A stretch of DNA of 64,000 nucleotides from RI-153 sp041391225. GTDB lineage: Bacteria > Chloroflexota > Anaerolineae > Caldilineales > Caldilineaceae. The notes beneath the pieces were generated by a model. The model worked only from the letters and a program-made list of their open reading frames with translations. It was not told the DNA's origin and made no database searches. This document shows, piece after piece, positions 30,633-38,639 of this stretch; positions within the stretch are counted from its first letter, which is position 1; each line of letters opens with the position of its first letter. The DNA is taken from contig JAWKOL010000014.1 in the NCBI GenBank assembly GCA_041391225.1, positions 1-64,000 of the forward strand, read 5' to 3'. The translations under genes were made by a program, and so were the position numbers.

Positions 30633-31568
30633 GTGAAAGTTCGTCACTCTTTGCCGTTCGTGCTCCTGTTGGGGACGATTTTTGGATCGTCGTTGGTGGT
30701 TTCGCGTTTCAGCGTGGGGCAGTACGATCCGCGCACGTACATCGCGCTGCGATTGACGATTGCGGCAGTGCTACATTTGGTGGCATATCTCTTTACGGCG
30801 CGGCGTTTACCGCGTGGGCGCTCGTTGTGGATTCATGCGGCCGTGCTGGGGATCATCGGTTCGGCCATGCCCATGACCGCGGTGATCTCGTCGTTGCAAT
30901 ACCAGTCCAGCGGTGTGACCTCGCTGTTGATGACGCTCAACCCTGTGGTGACGCTAATCCTGGCACAGATCTTTTTGCAGGATGAGTCGATGACGTGGGG
31001 TAAGTCCTTCGGTGTGATGGTGGCCTTTAGCGGCGCGATTTTGCTCTTTGTGCAGGGGGAGACGGGCTTGGCAGGCTTTACCCAGGCCGATTGGCGAGGC
31101 TACATGTGGTCGGGGGCGGGTGTGGTGGCCAGCGCGTCGGGCAGCATCTACGCCCGCCGCTTTTTGCGCCACGGAGATAGCTTCGACGTGGCAAGCATTC
31201 GCATGTTCAGCGCCTCGCTGGTGATGGTGGCAGTGGCCTGGTCGACCGTGGGTTTTGACCTCAGCCGCGTGGACATCCGAGGCGTAGGCGCACTGGTCTA
31301 CGCCTCGGTGCTGGGGACGTTCGTGGCGTTCCTGCTTAGCTTCTACATCATCAAACGCTTCGGGGCCACGGCGTCGTCGCAGACGTCCTACGTGATGCCG
31401 GTGGCGTCGACGGTGCTTGGTTCGCTGCTGCTGGGTGAGCAGGTCACCGCCAACATGCTGGCGGGTATGGCGCTGATCTTCTCGGGCCTGGCGCTGCTCA
31501 ACTGGCGCGATGTGCAGCGCATGGTGCAGGCGCAGTGGCGAATGCGGGCTAGCGCAAATCGCGGCTGA
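30633..31568 (+). CDS. EamA/DMT-family transporter
   Basis: 311 residues, intact, ten predicted helices in two EamA repeats (roughly residues 8-145 and 160-295). Repeat 1: 'FVLLLGTIFGSSLVVSRFSV', 'LQYQSSGVTSLLMTLNPVVT', 'IFLQDESMTWGKSFGVMVAF'. Repeat 2: 'GALVYASVLGTFVAFLLSFY', 'SYVMPVASTVLGSLLLGEQV'. Members export amino acids, drugs or nucleotides or import metabolites; the substrate here is unknown. The alternative start TTG would lie further upstream in repeat DNA. The 3' end overlaps the convergent yccF gene by 20 bp. Confidence 0.93.
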   Translation: MKVRHSLPFVLLLGTIFGSSLVVSRFSVGQYDPRTYIALRLTIAAVLHLVAYLFTARRLPRGRSLWIHAAVLGIIGSAMPMTAVISSLQYQSSGVTSLLMTLNPVVTLILAQIFLQDESMTWGKSFGVMVAFSGAILLFVQGETGLAGFTQADWRGYMWSGAGVVASASGSIYARRFLRHGDSFDVASIRMFSASLVMVAVAWSTVGFDLSRVDIRGVGALVYASVLGTFVAFLLSFYIIKRFGATASSQTSYVMPVASTVLGSLLLGEQVTANMLAGMALIFSGLALLNWRDVQRMVQAQWRMRASANRG

Positions 31569-31917
31569 ACGGCAGCAGGGCGATGGGCAACAGTTTGATG
31601 TGCTGCTTGGCGAAGGGCAGCCCCACAATCGTCACCGCCAGAATCGCCGCCGAAATTACATGCGCCACGGCAATCTCCCAGCCAAAGAGCAGGATCCACA
31701 GCAAATTGAAGACCATCTTGAGCAGGCTGTCGGGGTTGTTCGTCTCCACCACCTCTTTGCCGAACGGCGTGAACGTGGCGAACCCGAGCTTGATCGACTG
31801 CAAACCAAACGGGATGCCCACGATGGTGAGGCACATCACCAGCCCGCCGAAGATGTAAAACAGCCCCGCAATCAACCCGCCGAAGATCAACCAGATCAGA
31901 TTTCCGAGAAACGACAT
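31549..31917 (-). CDS. yccF: YccF-domain inner-membrane protein
   Basis: 122 residues, intact. Two copies of the YccF domain: 'LGNLIWLIFGGLIAGLFYIF' ... 'VGIPFGLQSIKLGFATFTPF', and 'LLKMVFNLLWILLFGWEIAV' ... 'VGLPFAKQHIKLLPIALLPF'. Four membrane segments. E. coli YccF is a poorly understood envelope protein. Convergent with the EamA gene, stops overlapping by 20 bp. Confidence 0.93.
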   Translation of the reverse strand: MSFLGNLIWLIFGGLIAGLFYIFGGLVMCLTIVGIPFGLQSIKLGFATFTPFGKEVVETNNPDSLLKMVFNLLWILLFGWEIAVAHVISAAILAVTIVGLPFAKQHIKLLPIALLPFSRDLR

Positions 31918-32099
31918 GGCACGGTCCTTTCGTGTCGTAAGTGTATGTGCTTGCGGTGGACAGTACGTGCGCGGGCGTGGATTGGTCGCGAGAGAAACGA
32001 CGGACGAATTTCAAGGACGATGGCGAACCGAGAACGTCGAGAGGCGTCCTCGACGAGTAAACGGGATTGAAATCCCACCTGCCGGGTTCGTCAACAGAA

Positions 32100-32582
32100 T
32101 TACCCCGTCACCCTGTCATCCCCAAAATCCTTGCGCAGCCAATAAAACGTGCTCCCCGGCGGGTAATCTTCCAGGGCGCCGACGATGCGGTAACCTTCTT
32201 TTTCGTAGAAGCCGCGGGCCTGGAAACTGTAGGTGGTGAGCATGGCGCGCAGACAGCCGCGCTCTATGGCGATCTCCTCGGCCCGGCGCAGCAGTTGACG
32301 GCCCACCCCCCGCCCGCGCAAGGACTCGTCCACCCATAGTTTGTCCACTTCGAGCCACTGCCAGTACGTAGACGCGGCCACGCCGGCGACGATTTCGCCC
32401 TCATCATCGCGCACCACGATCTGGAACGGGTTCAACCCGTCCACGCGCACGCGGCGGTGGTGCGCGGAGACCTGGTTGTTGTGTTCGCGGATCTGCTGGG
32501 CGAGAAAATCGTGGACTTCGGCATCTTCTGCTTCGTTCACCACAAATTTAAGCCGTTGTGACTGGGGATCGGTGCTGGACAT
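32100..32582 (-). CDS. GNAT-family N-acetyltransferase
   Basis: 160 residues, intact. The acetyl-CoA motif 'LWVDESLRGRGVGRQLLRRA' (motif A, R-G-x-G-x-G/R) is followed by 'RAMLTTYSFQARGFYEKEGY' (motif B with the 'ARGFYEKEGF' Tyr). Its N-terminal 'VVRDDEGEIVAGVAASTYWQ' strand pair is complete. It resembles a widespread family of small cytosolic GNATs near 'A..FY.k.Gy.......dyp.g' that act on unknown small amines. Start ATG 32582. Confidence 0.9.
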   Translation of the reverse strand: MSSTDPQSQRLKFVVNEAEDAEVHDFLAQQIREHNNQVSAHHRRVRVDGLNPFQIVVRDDEGEIVAGVAASTYWQWLEVDKLWVDESLRGRGVGRQLLRRAEEIAIERGCLRAMLTTYSFQARGFYEKEGYRIVGALEDYPPGSTFYWLRKDFGDDRVTG

Positions 32583-32720
32583 TGTCTGTCGGATTCCTTT
32601 GTGCCAAGGCAGAACGGTGTATTTTTCGTCACGTCACCGCGCATGAATTGGATAGGGCGAATCTGTCGCCTGGCAATCCAACGTAAGATACACCAACGCT
32701 TCCACAGAAAGGATAGACAA

Positions 32721-34414
32721 ATGTTGCGAATTTTAACGTGGCTTATTGCCCTCATGGTTGTCGTGGGCATCAGGCGCCTGAGTTTGGACACAACAGCGGC
32801 AGCACCGCTCGCGGACGAATGTCGCGGCAGCATCGGCGCACAACAGTTTGAAAACCTGATCGTGCCTGACGGCGCAGCTTGTGTGCTGGAAGGTACACGT
32901 ATCGACGGCAACATCATCGTGGGTACATCTGCTACACTGATGGCCAACAATATCATCGTTGGCGGCAACATCCAGGCCGAAGGATCGACCAATGTCACTG
33001 TGCAGGGCAACGCCCGCGTCGGCGGTAGCGTGCAGATCAAGCAAGGCGGCGGCGCCACCGTCGACGGCGTCAACGTCACTGGTGACATTCAGATCGAATC
33101 CAATGACGATTTCTTGACTGTACGCGGCAACATTGTCGGCGGCAACGTCCAGATCTTCCAGAATCGCGGCGGCGCCCAAGTGATCGACAACCGCATCGAC
33201 GCCAACCTGCAATGCAAAGAGAACGCCCCACCGCCCACCGGCAGCGGCAATCAAGCCACGAGCCTCGAAGATCAGTGTGCCTCGCTCGGCAGCGCGCCGA
33301 CGCAACCTACCCCTTCGCCCACTCCTTCACCCTCCGCAACGCCTGGCAGCCCTCCCAGCCCCACACCCACCCTAATCGCCCGTTGACAACGGCTGCAATG
33401 GCGTCATCAACGGCGGTCGATTTGAAAATCTCGAAGTCCCTGCCGACACAAGCTGTACGCTCAACGGCGCCATCGTCGACGGCAACATCACTGTCGGCGT
33501 CAACGCTACGCTACACGCCATTGAGGTGAACGTGGGTGGCAACATCCAGGCCGAAGGCGCTCGCGACGTCACCGTACACAAAGACTTCGCGTGTCGGCGG
33601 CAACGTGCAGGTGAAACAGGGCGGCAGCGCCACTGTGGACGGCGCAGATGTCATCGGTGATATCCAGTACGAATCCAACAGCAGCGCGCTCAACGCCACC
33701 AACAACCGCGTCGGCGGCAACATCCAGATCTTTCAGAACAGTGGCTGGATCTCCGTTACCGACAACCGTATCGACGGCAACCTGCAATGCAAAGAGAACA
33801 GCCCGCCACCCACAGGGTCGTAACCAGGCCGCCAGCTTCGAGGACCAATGCGTAGGCTTCGCGGGTGAACCGCAAGTACCCACGCCGCCAGGTGGGAACA
33901 GTGTCACCTGCCAGGGCTTCATCGGCGCCGGCAGCTATCAGAACATCACGGTGCCGGATGGTGGGATCTGTAATCTGGTGGGCGCTCGCGCCAGCGGCGA
34001 CGTGACTGTGGGCAGCGGCGCCGCGCCGAAGGCCAGTCGCCTCGTCGTCGACGGCCATGTGCAGGCACAGGGCGCCGCCGTTGTCACAATTCATAACAGT
34101 TCCATCGTGGGCGGCAACGTCACCGTCAACGGCGGCGACAGCGCCACCGTTGACGGTGTGTTGATCCTTGGCGATCTGACCGTAGAAGGCAATCGCCGCG
34201 CACTGGCTGTGACGGGGAACCAGGTCGGCGGCGCCGTACAGATCACCGGCAACCAGTCCGGCCTGGTCGTGCGCAGCAACACACCGTCACCGGCGCACTT
34301 CAGTGCCAGAATAACAGCCTTTGGCCAGTCGCCGACGGCAATCAGGCCGCTTCCCTGGCCGATCAGTGTGTGGCGCTAACCGTGCGTGTGTTCATGCCCA
34401 TGGTTGCTCGGTAG
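32721..34414 (+). CDS. Secreted protein with three ~160-residue 'GNI' repeats (right-handed beta-helix-like)
   Basis: Signal peptide 'MLRILTWLIALMVVVGIRRL' with SD AAAGGA. Three homologous blocks follow (32.80-33.29, 33.39-33.86, 33.90-34.39 kb). Each opens Cys-x-G-x-I ... (E/Q)N(L/I)-x-VP-x-x-x-x-C-x-L and continues with short coils such as 'VGGNIQAEGSTNVTVQGNAR', 'VGGSVQIKQGGGATVDGVNV', 'VGGNVQIFQNRGGAQVIDNR'. Each closes 'NLQCKENAPPPTGSGNQA.S.EDQC', so Cys sit at both ends and may form disulfides. The ~20-residue G-N/S-(I/V)-x-(I/V) period suggests a beta-helix. Block 1 is followed by a Pro/Thr/Ser linker. The C-terminus 'VRVFMPMVAR' resembles the 'hhLPLV' motif of other secreted proteins here. 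Frame changes near 33.38, 33.58, 33.82 and 34.29 kb. Function unknown. Confidence 0.75.
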
Positions 34415-34429
34415 AGATTGGAGACTGGT

Positions 34430-34481
34430 GACTGGGGATTGGGAAATGGATTCCTCAATCCCCAATCACAAATCCCCAGTC
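34430..34481. repeat. Inverted repeat 'GACTGGGGATT'
   Basis: An 11-bp perfect pairing (34430-34440 / 34471-34481) within a longer imperfect one (~34.41-34.49 kb). The same 'GACTGGGGAT' word builds the 49.3- and 57.8-kb elements. It lies between the convergent beta-helix gene (plus) and DUF4956 gene (minus). Confidence 0.75.
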
Positions 34482-35134
34482 CCAAATCCCCATCTATCAC
34501 TCCGCCAACATGTACCGTTCTTCAGCGTACGCCGCTTCGTGGTGGCCCGACCAGGCAATGACCCTTGCGCTTCGTCGTAGTAGATCATCATTTCGGCGGT
34601 GTCGTTGAGGAAGTTGATGCGGCCGATTTCCACTCGCTTCACGGGCAGACCGGTGCGCTGACGCAGGTCTTCGAGCAGCAGCAGGTAGTTTTCGGGCGTG
34701 ATCAACTCGATGCGTTCGTAGCGGATCGAGCGAGAGCGTTCGTAGTGGAATCCCCACTCGCGCTCGAGGACGTAGAGTACGCCCGCCATCGCCGCGTTGA
34801 CCCCCGCCAGCGCCGTCCATGCGCCGTCGCGCATGAGCACCGAGTTGATCACCGGCAGCGCGATCATCACGAACAGGTAGGTCATCTCGCGGGTGGACAT
34901 GGTGGTGGTGCGGTAGCGCAACACCGAGAAGATGGCGAAGAGGCCGAAGCCGACGCCCACACTCAACTCCGTGCTGGTGAGGAAGGCCATCACGAAGTAG
35001 ATGATGGTGTTGAATGCCAGGAAGGTGAAGACGTAGTTCTTGTCCTGGCGGGCCGGGAAGTAGATCCAGCGCACGATGACGAGCGCCACGATCAGGTTGA
35101 TGGCGAAGCCGGTGAAGAGATCAATGGTATTCAT
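34466..35134 (-). CDS. DUF4956 membrane protein, partner of the VTC polymerase
   Basis: 222 residues. Four membrane segments, e.g. 'IDLFTGFAINLIVALVIVRW', 'YVFTFLAFNTIIYFVMAFLT' and 'MTYLFVMIALPVINSVL'. The DUF4956 signature is 'GFGLFAIFSVLRYRTTTMST' with 'REMTYLFV'. A cytosolic C-terminal domain follows ('YERIELITPENYLLLLEDLR' ... 'GRINFLNDTAEMMIYYDEAQ'). It overlaps the VTC gene by 14 bp, so the two are translated together, an association widespread in bacteria. By analogy with yeast VTC the membrane part may form the channel for polyphosphate (inference). The last ~10 residues are repeat-encoded. Confidence 0.88.
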   Translation of the reverse strand: MNTIDLFTGFAINLIVALVIVRWIYFPARQDKNYVFTFLAFNTIIYFVMAFLTSTELSVGVGFGLFAIFSVLRYRTTTMSTREMTYLFVMIALPVINSVLMRDGAWTALAGVNAAMAGVLYVLEREWGFHYERSRSIRYERIELITPENYLLLLEDLRQRTGLPVKRVEIGRINFLNDTAEMMIYYDEAQGSLPGRATTKRRTLKNGTCWRSDRWGFGTGDL

Positions 35135-36005
35135 GGCGCTCTCCTTGCATCAGGCTGCTGATTAGACGGTGTTTGGTCTTGAAACGATTGTGTTTGAGTT
35201 CGGGGTAGATCAGGCTCACCCCAACGCAGTATTTGCTGAATCCGGTGCTGCGGACACGATGCTGCCGCATCAACTGTACGAAGCGCGAATCACGCGACAG
35301 CCGTTCTTGTTTGACTTCGGCGATGAGCACGCCGGGCAGCGAAACGAAGGTGTCGTGCCAGGTGTAGTTCAGGTCAATGTCCAGGGTGACGCGTTCTTTG
35401 TCCACTTTGTTGACGAGGGTGATGCGTCGGTAGCTGTTCCACAAGGTGGGGACCATTTCACCGGCGGCATAGGGACATGTGCTGCCCACGAAGTCAGCCG
35501 CGTCTTTTTCCAGGGCCATGAGCAATTCGGGCGTCTGCACACGGTCTTTGTTCACCTGCTGCTTGTTGGTTTTGTGCTTCACCTCAAGAAACGAGATTTC
35601 CGATTCCACGTAGGTGCGCGAGCGGACCTTGAAGCGGTCGGCAGCGCGGTTGTGGTGCATGTGGTACATGGCGAAGTCGGCGGTGTCGAAGTAGAGCGTA
35701 CGGTAGCGGTTGAGCTTCTGCCCCGCCACTTCGAGGACGGCATATTCGTCGCGCAACTGCGCCAGGATCAGCGGCAGCAACCGACTCTGTAGCACGAATT
35801 TCTGCTCTACCCGCTTCAGCAACGCCACCTCTTTCATCTCGTCCAGGTGGATGGGGCGGGTGTGCGCAAGCGCTGTGTGCAGCGTCAATTCATCCAAACC
35901 CCCAGGCAGGGCGGGCATCTTTTTTGTAGTGGGTGTGTCGTACACCGTTGGGATGGGCAGTAGCGATCCGCTGGGTGAGGAAGTCGTTGAACTTAACATA
36001 ATCAC
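35121..36005 (-). CDS. VTC-domain polyphosphate polymerase
   Basis: 294 residues, intact. 'RVEQKFVLQSRLLPLILAQL' is the N-terminal Lys-containing strand. 'RYRTLYFDTADFAMYHMHHN' and 'RAADRFKVRSRTYVESEISF' give the tunnel Arg/Lys cluster. 'LEVKHKTNKQQVNKDRV' contains the catalytic Glu and K/R pairs. 'RVTLDIDLNYTW' and 'VLIAEVKQERLSRDSRFVQL' supply the metal-binding Asp/Glu and terminal Lys. The fold is that of the yeast Vtc4 catalytic domain, which makes polyphosphate from ATP. With ppk1 at 0.9 kb, the organism has two polyphosphate-forming enzymes in one 36-kb stretch. An internal ATG at residue ~57 is an alternative start. Confidence 0.9.
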   Translation of the reverse strand: MIMLSSTTSSPSGSLLPIPTVYDTPTTKKMPALPGGLDELTLHTALAHTRPIHLDEMKEVALLKRVEQKFVLQSRLLPLILAQLRDEYAVLEVAGQKLNRYRTLYFDTADFAMYHMHHNRAADRFKVRSRTYVESEISFLEVKHKTNKQQVNKDRVQTPELLMALEKDAADFVGSTCPYAAGEMVPTLWNSYRRITLVNKVDKERVTLDIDLNYTWHDTFVSLPGVLIAEVKQERLSRDSRFVQLMRQHRVRSTGFSKYCVGVSLIYPELKHNRFKTKHRLISSLMQGERHEYH

Positions 36006-36132
36006 GTCCTATCTCATGGGGGGCAGGGGGCTGCGACAACGTTCGATGTCGGTAGTCTACCCAATCGATATTCAGGACTTGTTAAGACGGGGCGGGGAGA
36101 TCGTGAAGATTCATAGGACATCGCAGAATTTT

Positions 36133-37518
36133 TCATGATCCACGAAGGCACACGAAGCACCACGAAGAGGAGAAGAGAGGGACACGGATTTCAGGATAGG
36201 CAGGACGGCACAGCGAAAAGGCCTTCTGCCTGTTTTTCTGCCTTCGTGTATCTTCGTGTGCCTTCGTGGATCGTTTTTCGCTGGTTATAGGCGTAGACGT
36301 TGTTGCGCCTCCGTCTCCTGCAACCACCTCCCCACGGAGGACGACGTAGCGTTTGGCCGCCTGGAATTGGATGGCGCTGTGCCAGTCCGCCGCATCGAGG
36401 ACGACGAGATTGGCCGCTGCGCCGACGTGCAGGCCGTAATTGCCCATGCCCAGCACCCGCGCCGGCGTCTCGGTGATCATGGGCAGCACGCGGTCGACTT
36501 CGCTGTTCCACGCGAACCGGCCGTTGTGGGCCATGAACTGCGCCACTTCGAGCATGTCGTTGCGCCCGAACGGATAGAACCAGTTGTCCACGTCGTCCTG
36601 GCCGCACGCCACGGGGACACCCGCGTCGAGCAGTTGACGGACACGGGTGATGCCACGCGGCCAGGGTTGGCGATCCTCGAAATCGGTGGCGATGAGGGAG
36701 ACGTGGCTGTTGGAAAAGATGGTCATGCCGCCGTCCGCGAGCAGATCGATCACTTCGGCGGCATAGTCGTCGGGGTAGAAGGAGAGCGCCGCGCATTGGG
36801 TGGCACTAACGCGTCCCTGATACCCACGGGCGAGGACCTGCCGCGCCACCATTTCCAGTGTGCGTGACGACGGATCTGCCACGTCGTCGCACACGAAGTG
36901 CAGATCGCGGTCGTACTGCTGCGCCAGGTCGAAGCAGGCGTCGACGTGGCGCTGTTGCGCCGCCGTGGGCCGTTCGATCCAGGGAATGCCGCCCACCACG
37001 TCGGCGCCGCGGTCCAGGGCTTCGTGCATCAGGCGCATCGTTTCGGGCGCGGCGAAGCCGTCCTGGGGAAAGGCGACCACCTGCACCGTCATCCAGCGCT
37101 GGTATTTCTGGCGGATTTGCAACAGCCCCTCCAGCGCGGTCAGCCCCGAATCGGCGTCGACGTCGGCGAAGAGGCGGATGGCGCAGGCGCCGTTTTGCAC
37201 GGCGAGGCGCATCACCTCGTCTACGCGCGCGAAGACATTCTCTGGCGTGTACAGCCGTTTCACGTGCGCCGCCGCCTCGAAGCGCGGAAGCCGTTGGATT
37301 TCCGGCGGCAACTCGGCCAACAGCCGCCGCCAAAACGACTTGCAGGCGTGAAGCTGTCCATTGACGAAAGCAGGCAGCGTTAGCCGTCCGCCGGCGTCGA
37401 TTTCGGCGGCGGCGGTGGCCGCAATCTGCGCTTCAATCGCCGTGATCTTTCCGTCCTCGATGCCGATGTCCACGCGAGCGCCGTCGTGGTGGGTTGCGTT
37501 GCGAAGGATCAGGTGCAT
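36133..37518 (-). CDS. Cytosine-deaminase-like amidohydrolase with non-canonical metal site
   Basis: About 415 residues of real protein. The family layout is clear: 'MHLILRNATHHDGARVDIGI', TIM barrel, 'PARVLGMGNYGLHVGAAANL' and the C-terminal strand. The usual ligands of CodA-like enzymes are replaced: HxH reads 'NGQLHACKSF' (Q55, H57); the H-x-D-E segment reads 'HFVCDDVADP'; the barrel His reads 'SATQCAALSF'. The Asp is kept in 'GQDDVDNWFYPFG'. The sequence is intact and conserved-looking, so this is a clade property and not damage. The substrate may differ or metal may be absent. The 45 residues after 'STPITS' are encoded by the palindromic repeat at 36137-36272 and are not part of the fold. 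Confidence 0.8.
   Translation of the reverse strand: MHLILRNATHHDGARVDIGIEDGKITAIEAQIAATAAAEIDAGGRLTLPAFVNGQLHACKSFWRRLLAELPPEIQRLPRFEAAAHVKRLYTPENVFARVDEVMRLAVQNGACAIRLFADVDADSGLTALEGLLQIRQKYQRWMTVQVVAFPQDGFAAPETMRLMHEALDRGADVVGGIPWIERPTAAQQRHVDACFDLAQQYDRDLHFVCDDVADPSSRTLEMVARQVLARGYQGRVSATQCAALSFYPDDYAAEVIDLLADGGMTIFSNSHVSLIATDFEDRQPWPRGITRVRQLLDAGVPVACGQDDVDNWFYPFGRNDMLEVAQFMAHNGRFAWNSEVDRVLPMITETPARVLGMGNYGLHVGAAANLVVLDAADWHSAIQFQAAKRYVVLRGEVVAGDGGATTSTPITSEKRSTKAHEDTRRQKNRQKAFSLCRPAYPEIRVPLFSSSWCFVCLRGS
36137..36272 (+). repeat. Palindromic element 'GATCCACGAAGGCACACGAAG', copy 1
   Basis: 21-bp perfect arms (36137-36157 / 36252-36272) enclose a core containing 'GGACACGGATTTCAGGAT' then a GCAGGAC-like segment. 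Upstream 'CAGAATTTTTCATGATCC' matches the flank of copy 2. Copy 2 (41166-41306) is the same element inverted. Confidence 0.9.
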
Positions 37519-37765
37519 GGTTCCTTTGGCTCCGATAACTCATTATTCGTTACTCATTCAATTCTATGATATCACAGCGGCTACCACTGCTGCCGGTGGC
37601 GCGAGCGCGCACGTCATCGAGATATCGTGTATAGGCTTTGTAAAGTTGCATGTGGGAGAATCGCCATCAACCACACTGTCGCGGCGCGGGCACTGATCTT
37701 TGTGGGTGATACCGCCAACGATGTCTTTGATCCTGTGTAGGCTGCAGATGAGCGTAGGAGGTTTT

Positions 37766-37996
37766 ATGAATGAACCATCAACGCCTGGGTACCGATCATT
37801 TCTGATTCGCCTGTGGCCAACGTTAGATGGAGAAGACATAGGCTGGCGCGGTGAACTTGAATACATCCAGAATGGGCGACTGCTCGCTTTTGACTCACTT
37901 CAGGAATTGACCGACTTCCTGCACTGGCAGGCGCAGCCTTTGGATGTGGAGTTCCTGCGCCGCAGAGAAGGTAGATCGCGTAAGACCGTTGGGTAA
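37766..37996 (+). CDS. Small conserved-type hypothetical protein
   Basis: 76 residues from ATG 37766, preceded by a perfect SD (AGGAGG, 5 nt upstream). The pattern 'YRSFLIRLWPTLDGEDIGWR' ... 'GELEYIQNGRLLAFDSLQEL' ... 'TDFLHWQ' resembles a short module often seen alone or as a C-terminal tail in Chloroflexota proteins (from memory; not checkable here). Function unknown. It lies ~85 bp upstream of spoVS on the same strand. Confidence 0.7.
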   Translation: MNEPSTPGYRSFLIRLWPTLDGEDIGWRGELEYIQNGRLLAFDSLQELTDFLHWQAQPLDVEFLRRREGRSRKTVG

Positions 37997-38081
37997 ACAC
38001 TTCAGAAATCGCCTTATGAGAAGCCGTACCGCAACTCACCCAAGGCGCCTCGGGTTTCCTCACGCCGAAACGAGAGATGAC

Positions 38082-38357
38082 ATGGCACACTTGATTCGAG
38101 TAAGTGCAGAATCCAACCATTACTTCCTGGCCGAGCGCATCGCAGAGGCGCTACACAACGATGACAATCTCGTTTTGCAGGCAATCGGCGTCAAAGCGGT
38201 GTACCAGGCTGTGAAAGCATCAGCGACGGCGCACAACAATCTGCAACCTGAGAGAAGCTTCTGCCTTCTTGCCGAGTTTGTCGACGTTGACATTGAGGGG
38301 GATATCCGTACCGCAATTCGCTTTATTTTGCGGATGCATCCGAATGATGCTGTGTAG
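38082..38357 (+). CDS. spoVS: Stage V sporulation protein S homologue
   Basis: 91 residues. 'MAHLIRVSAESNHYFLAERI' matches the SpoVS opening 'ilkVsakS.p..vAgaia'. 'LQAIGVKAVYQAVKASATAH' is the conserved core 'iqaIGagAvnQAvKaiaiAr', and 'DIRTAIRFILR' is the last strand. In non-sporulating bacteria this Alba-like small fold is thought to bind nucleic acid and regulate. Chloroflexota commonly carry it without sporulating. Start ATG 38082 with a GAGAG upstream. Confidence 0.85.
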   Translation: MAHLIRVSAESNHYFLAERIAEALHNDDNLVLQAIGVKAVYQAVKASATAHNNLQPERSFCLLAEFVDVDIEGDIRTAIRFILRMHPNDAV

Positions 38358-38499
38358 CAACAGAAGCAAGCGATCTGGCGCCCACCTTGAAACTACGACA
38401 ATAAAAACTACACAATAAGTAGACACCTGTCCAACTGTCCAGTACAGGAACTGGCCTAATTCCGTAGGGGATTTATGTATTTTTGCTATATATTTCCTG

Positions 38500-38519
38500 T
38501 ATGCTTCCTATAGCATACG
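38500..38519. promoter_or_regulatory. AT-rich promoter region with operator-like palindrome upstream of the BTAD regulator
   Basis: A 7-bp perfect palindrome GTATGCT-TCCTAT-AGCATAC at 38500-38519. It is embedded in the most AT-rich stretch of the area (38.46-38.52 kb, with TATTTTTGCTATATATTT). The 282-bp gap 38358-38639 has no gene. Placement ~120 bp before the regulator ATG suggests an autoregulatory site, unproven. Confidence 0.4.
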
Positions 38520-38639
38520 GTTCTTCTACACCCCCCTACATGTCACAAACGCATCCCGGAAATCGTTGACCCTCTGCTGCCCTCCATCGCCCGTGGCATG
38601 TTTGCGTCTTTCGCCGACGCGGAATAGGTCAGCTAACCG

